Origin: Candidatus Odinarchaeota archaeon
Lineage (GTDB): Archaea > Asgardarchaeota > JAGGXT01
DNA length: 6,378 bases
Assembly (NCBI GenBank): GCA_021162905.1
Contig: JAGGXT010000282.1
Coordinates: forward strand, 1 to 6,378
Direction of reading: 5' to 3'
The notes below the pieces were generated by a model that saw only the letters and a list, made by a program, of their open reading frames with translations, ran no database searches and was not told the DNA's origin. Below are positions 6,207 through 6,378 of this stretch, piece by piece (position 1 is the first letter of the stretch; every line of letters starts with the position of its first letter). A program made the position numbers and the translations under genes.

Positions 6207-6214
6207 TTTTATAA
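6207..6214 (+). promoter_or_regulatory. Possible TATA box for the AAA ATPase gene
   Basis: TTTTATAA lies about 52-59 bases before the TTG start at 6266, which would put initiation near 6236 and a leader of about 30 bases. A second candidate, TTTTTAAG at 6224-6231, would give a very short leader. Either is plausible. Confidence 0.35.
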
Positions 6215-6265
6215 GACCTAAACTTTTTAAGTCATAGGGATGTATCTTAGTTATGGGGGTATAAC

Positions 6266-6378
6266 TTGCTATTTAGTGTAGGTCCTAAAGAAAGAAGAGA
6301 AGATCTATATAATTTTGATAATGAGTTAGAAAAATTGCTAGATGCCTATAGAAGCGAACTGGTTAGACTGATCGTAAT
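6266..6378 (+). CDS. N-terminus of archaeal-type AAA ATPase, cut by window end
   Basis: From a TTG at 6266 the frame is open to the edge for 37 codons, beginning LFSVGPKERREDLYNFD and continuing through NELEKLLDAYRSELVRLIV. This is the characteristic opening of the archaeal ATPase family (Pfam ATPase_2, PF01637): a short segment with KxxREDLYxFxxEL just before the beta strand that leads to Walker A, which must lie just outside the window. TTG is chosen because an in-frame stop at 6248 closes the frame upstream, no ATG is available, and GGGGGT (6255-6260) sits five bases before it. These proteins are P-loop NTPases, frequently multicopy in archaeal genomes and of mostly unknown role. It is divergent from the ECF operon, so a functional link is not implied. 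Confidence 0.72.
   Translation, partial: MLFSVGPKERREDLYNFDNELEKLLDAYRSELVRLIV

Larger units (their letters stand above)
5884..6265. other. AT-rich divergent intergenic region
   Basis: No coding region, tRNA or array of repeats is apparent in these 380 bases between the ECF ATPase gene (leftward) and the AAA ATPase gene (rightward). It holds a probable promoter for each side. Several inverted repeats are visible: TTATAAT/ATTATAA at 5958-5964 and 5983-5989, GTTCTT/AAGAAC at 6113-6118 and 6132-6137, and a longer one at 6155-6192 listed separately. In sequence this AT-rich the short ones could be chance. Confidence 0.6.

Noticed and set aside
5884..6265. tRNA, C/D box RNA or CRISPR array in the intergenic region
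   Set aside because: No cloverleaf, no box C plus box D pair, and no regularly spaced direct repeats could be found by eye.

Overview
The window looks archaeal. It is AT-rich, its genes are packed and often preceded by GGTG-type Shine-Dalgarno sequences, its intergenic regions carry TATA-like boxes, and it holds a monomethylamine methyltransferase (MtmB) homologue, an ECF transporter and the N-terminus of an archaeal-type AAA ATPase. A low-GC, possibly thermophilic member of the Thermoproteota or a related lineage is my inference; nothing here fixes the species. TAG serves as an ordinary stop codon: three of the seven genes end in it.

Layout. Bases 1-671 (+) are the 3' part of a creatininase-family gene that enters from the left edge. 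Bases 672-5871 (-) hold five co-directional genes. In transcription order they are a fused two-ATPase ECF subunit (5871-4138), an ECF S-component-like membrane protein (4001-3408), EcfT (3385-2483), an MtmB-family methyltransferase (2454-1090) and a small four-helix membrane protein (1079-672). The last four have gaps of only 10-28 bases and look like one transcript. A 136-base gap with its own TATA-like box separates them from the ATPase gene. Bases 5872-6265 are an AT-rich divergent intergenic region with two promoters and several inverted repeats. At 6266 (+) the first codons of an archaeal-type AAA ATPase begin and run off the right edge.

How the genes fit together. ATPase, S component and EcfT make a complete ECF importer. 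The most striking gene is the fourth: it is recognisably MtmB by several conserved blocks, but has isoleucine where Methanosarcina MtmB carries pyrrolysine, and no internal stop. I infer an import-and-demethylation unit: the ECF transporter brings in a methylated small molecule (or the corrinoid cofactor) and the MtmB-like enzyme works on it in the cytoplasm. No corrinoid protein, reactivase or methylcobamide:thiol methyltransferase is in the window, so partners would have to lie elsewhere. Substrate assignments are hypotheses.
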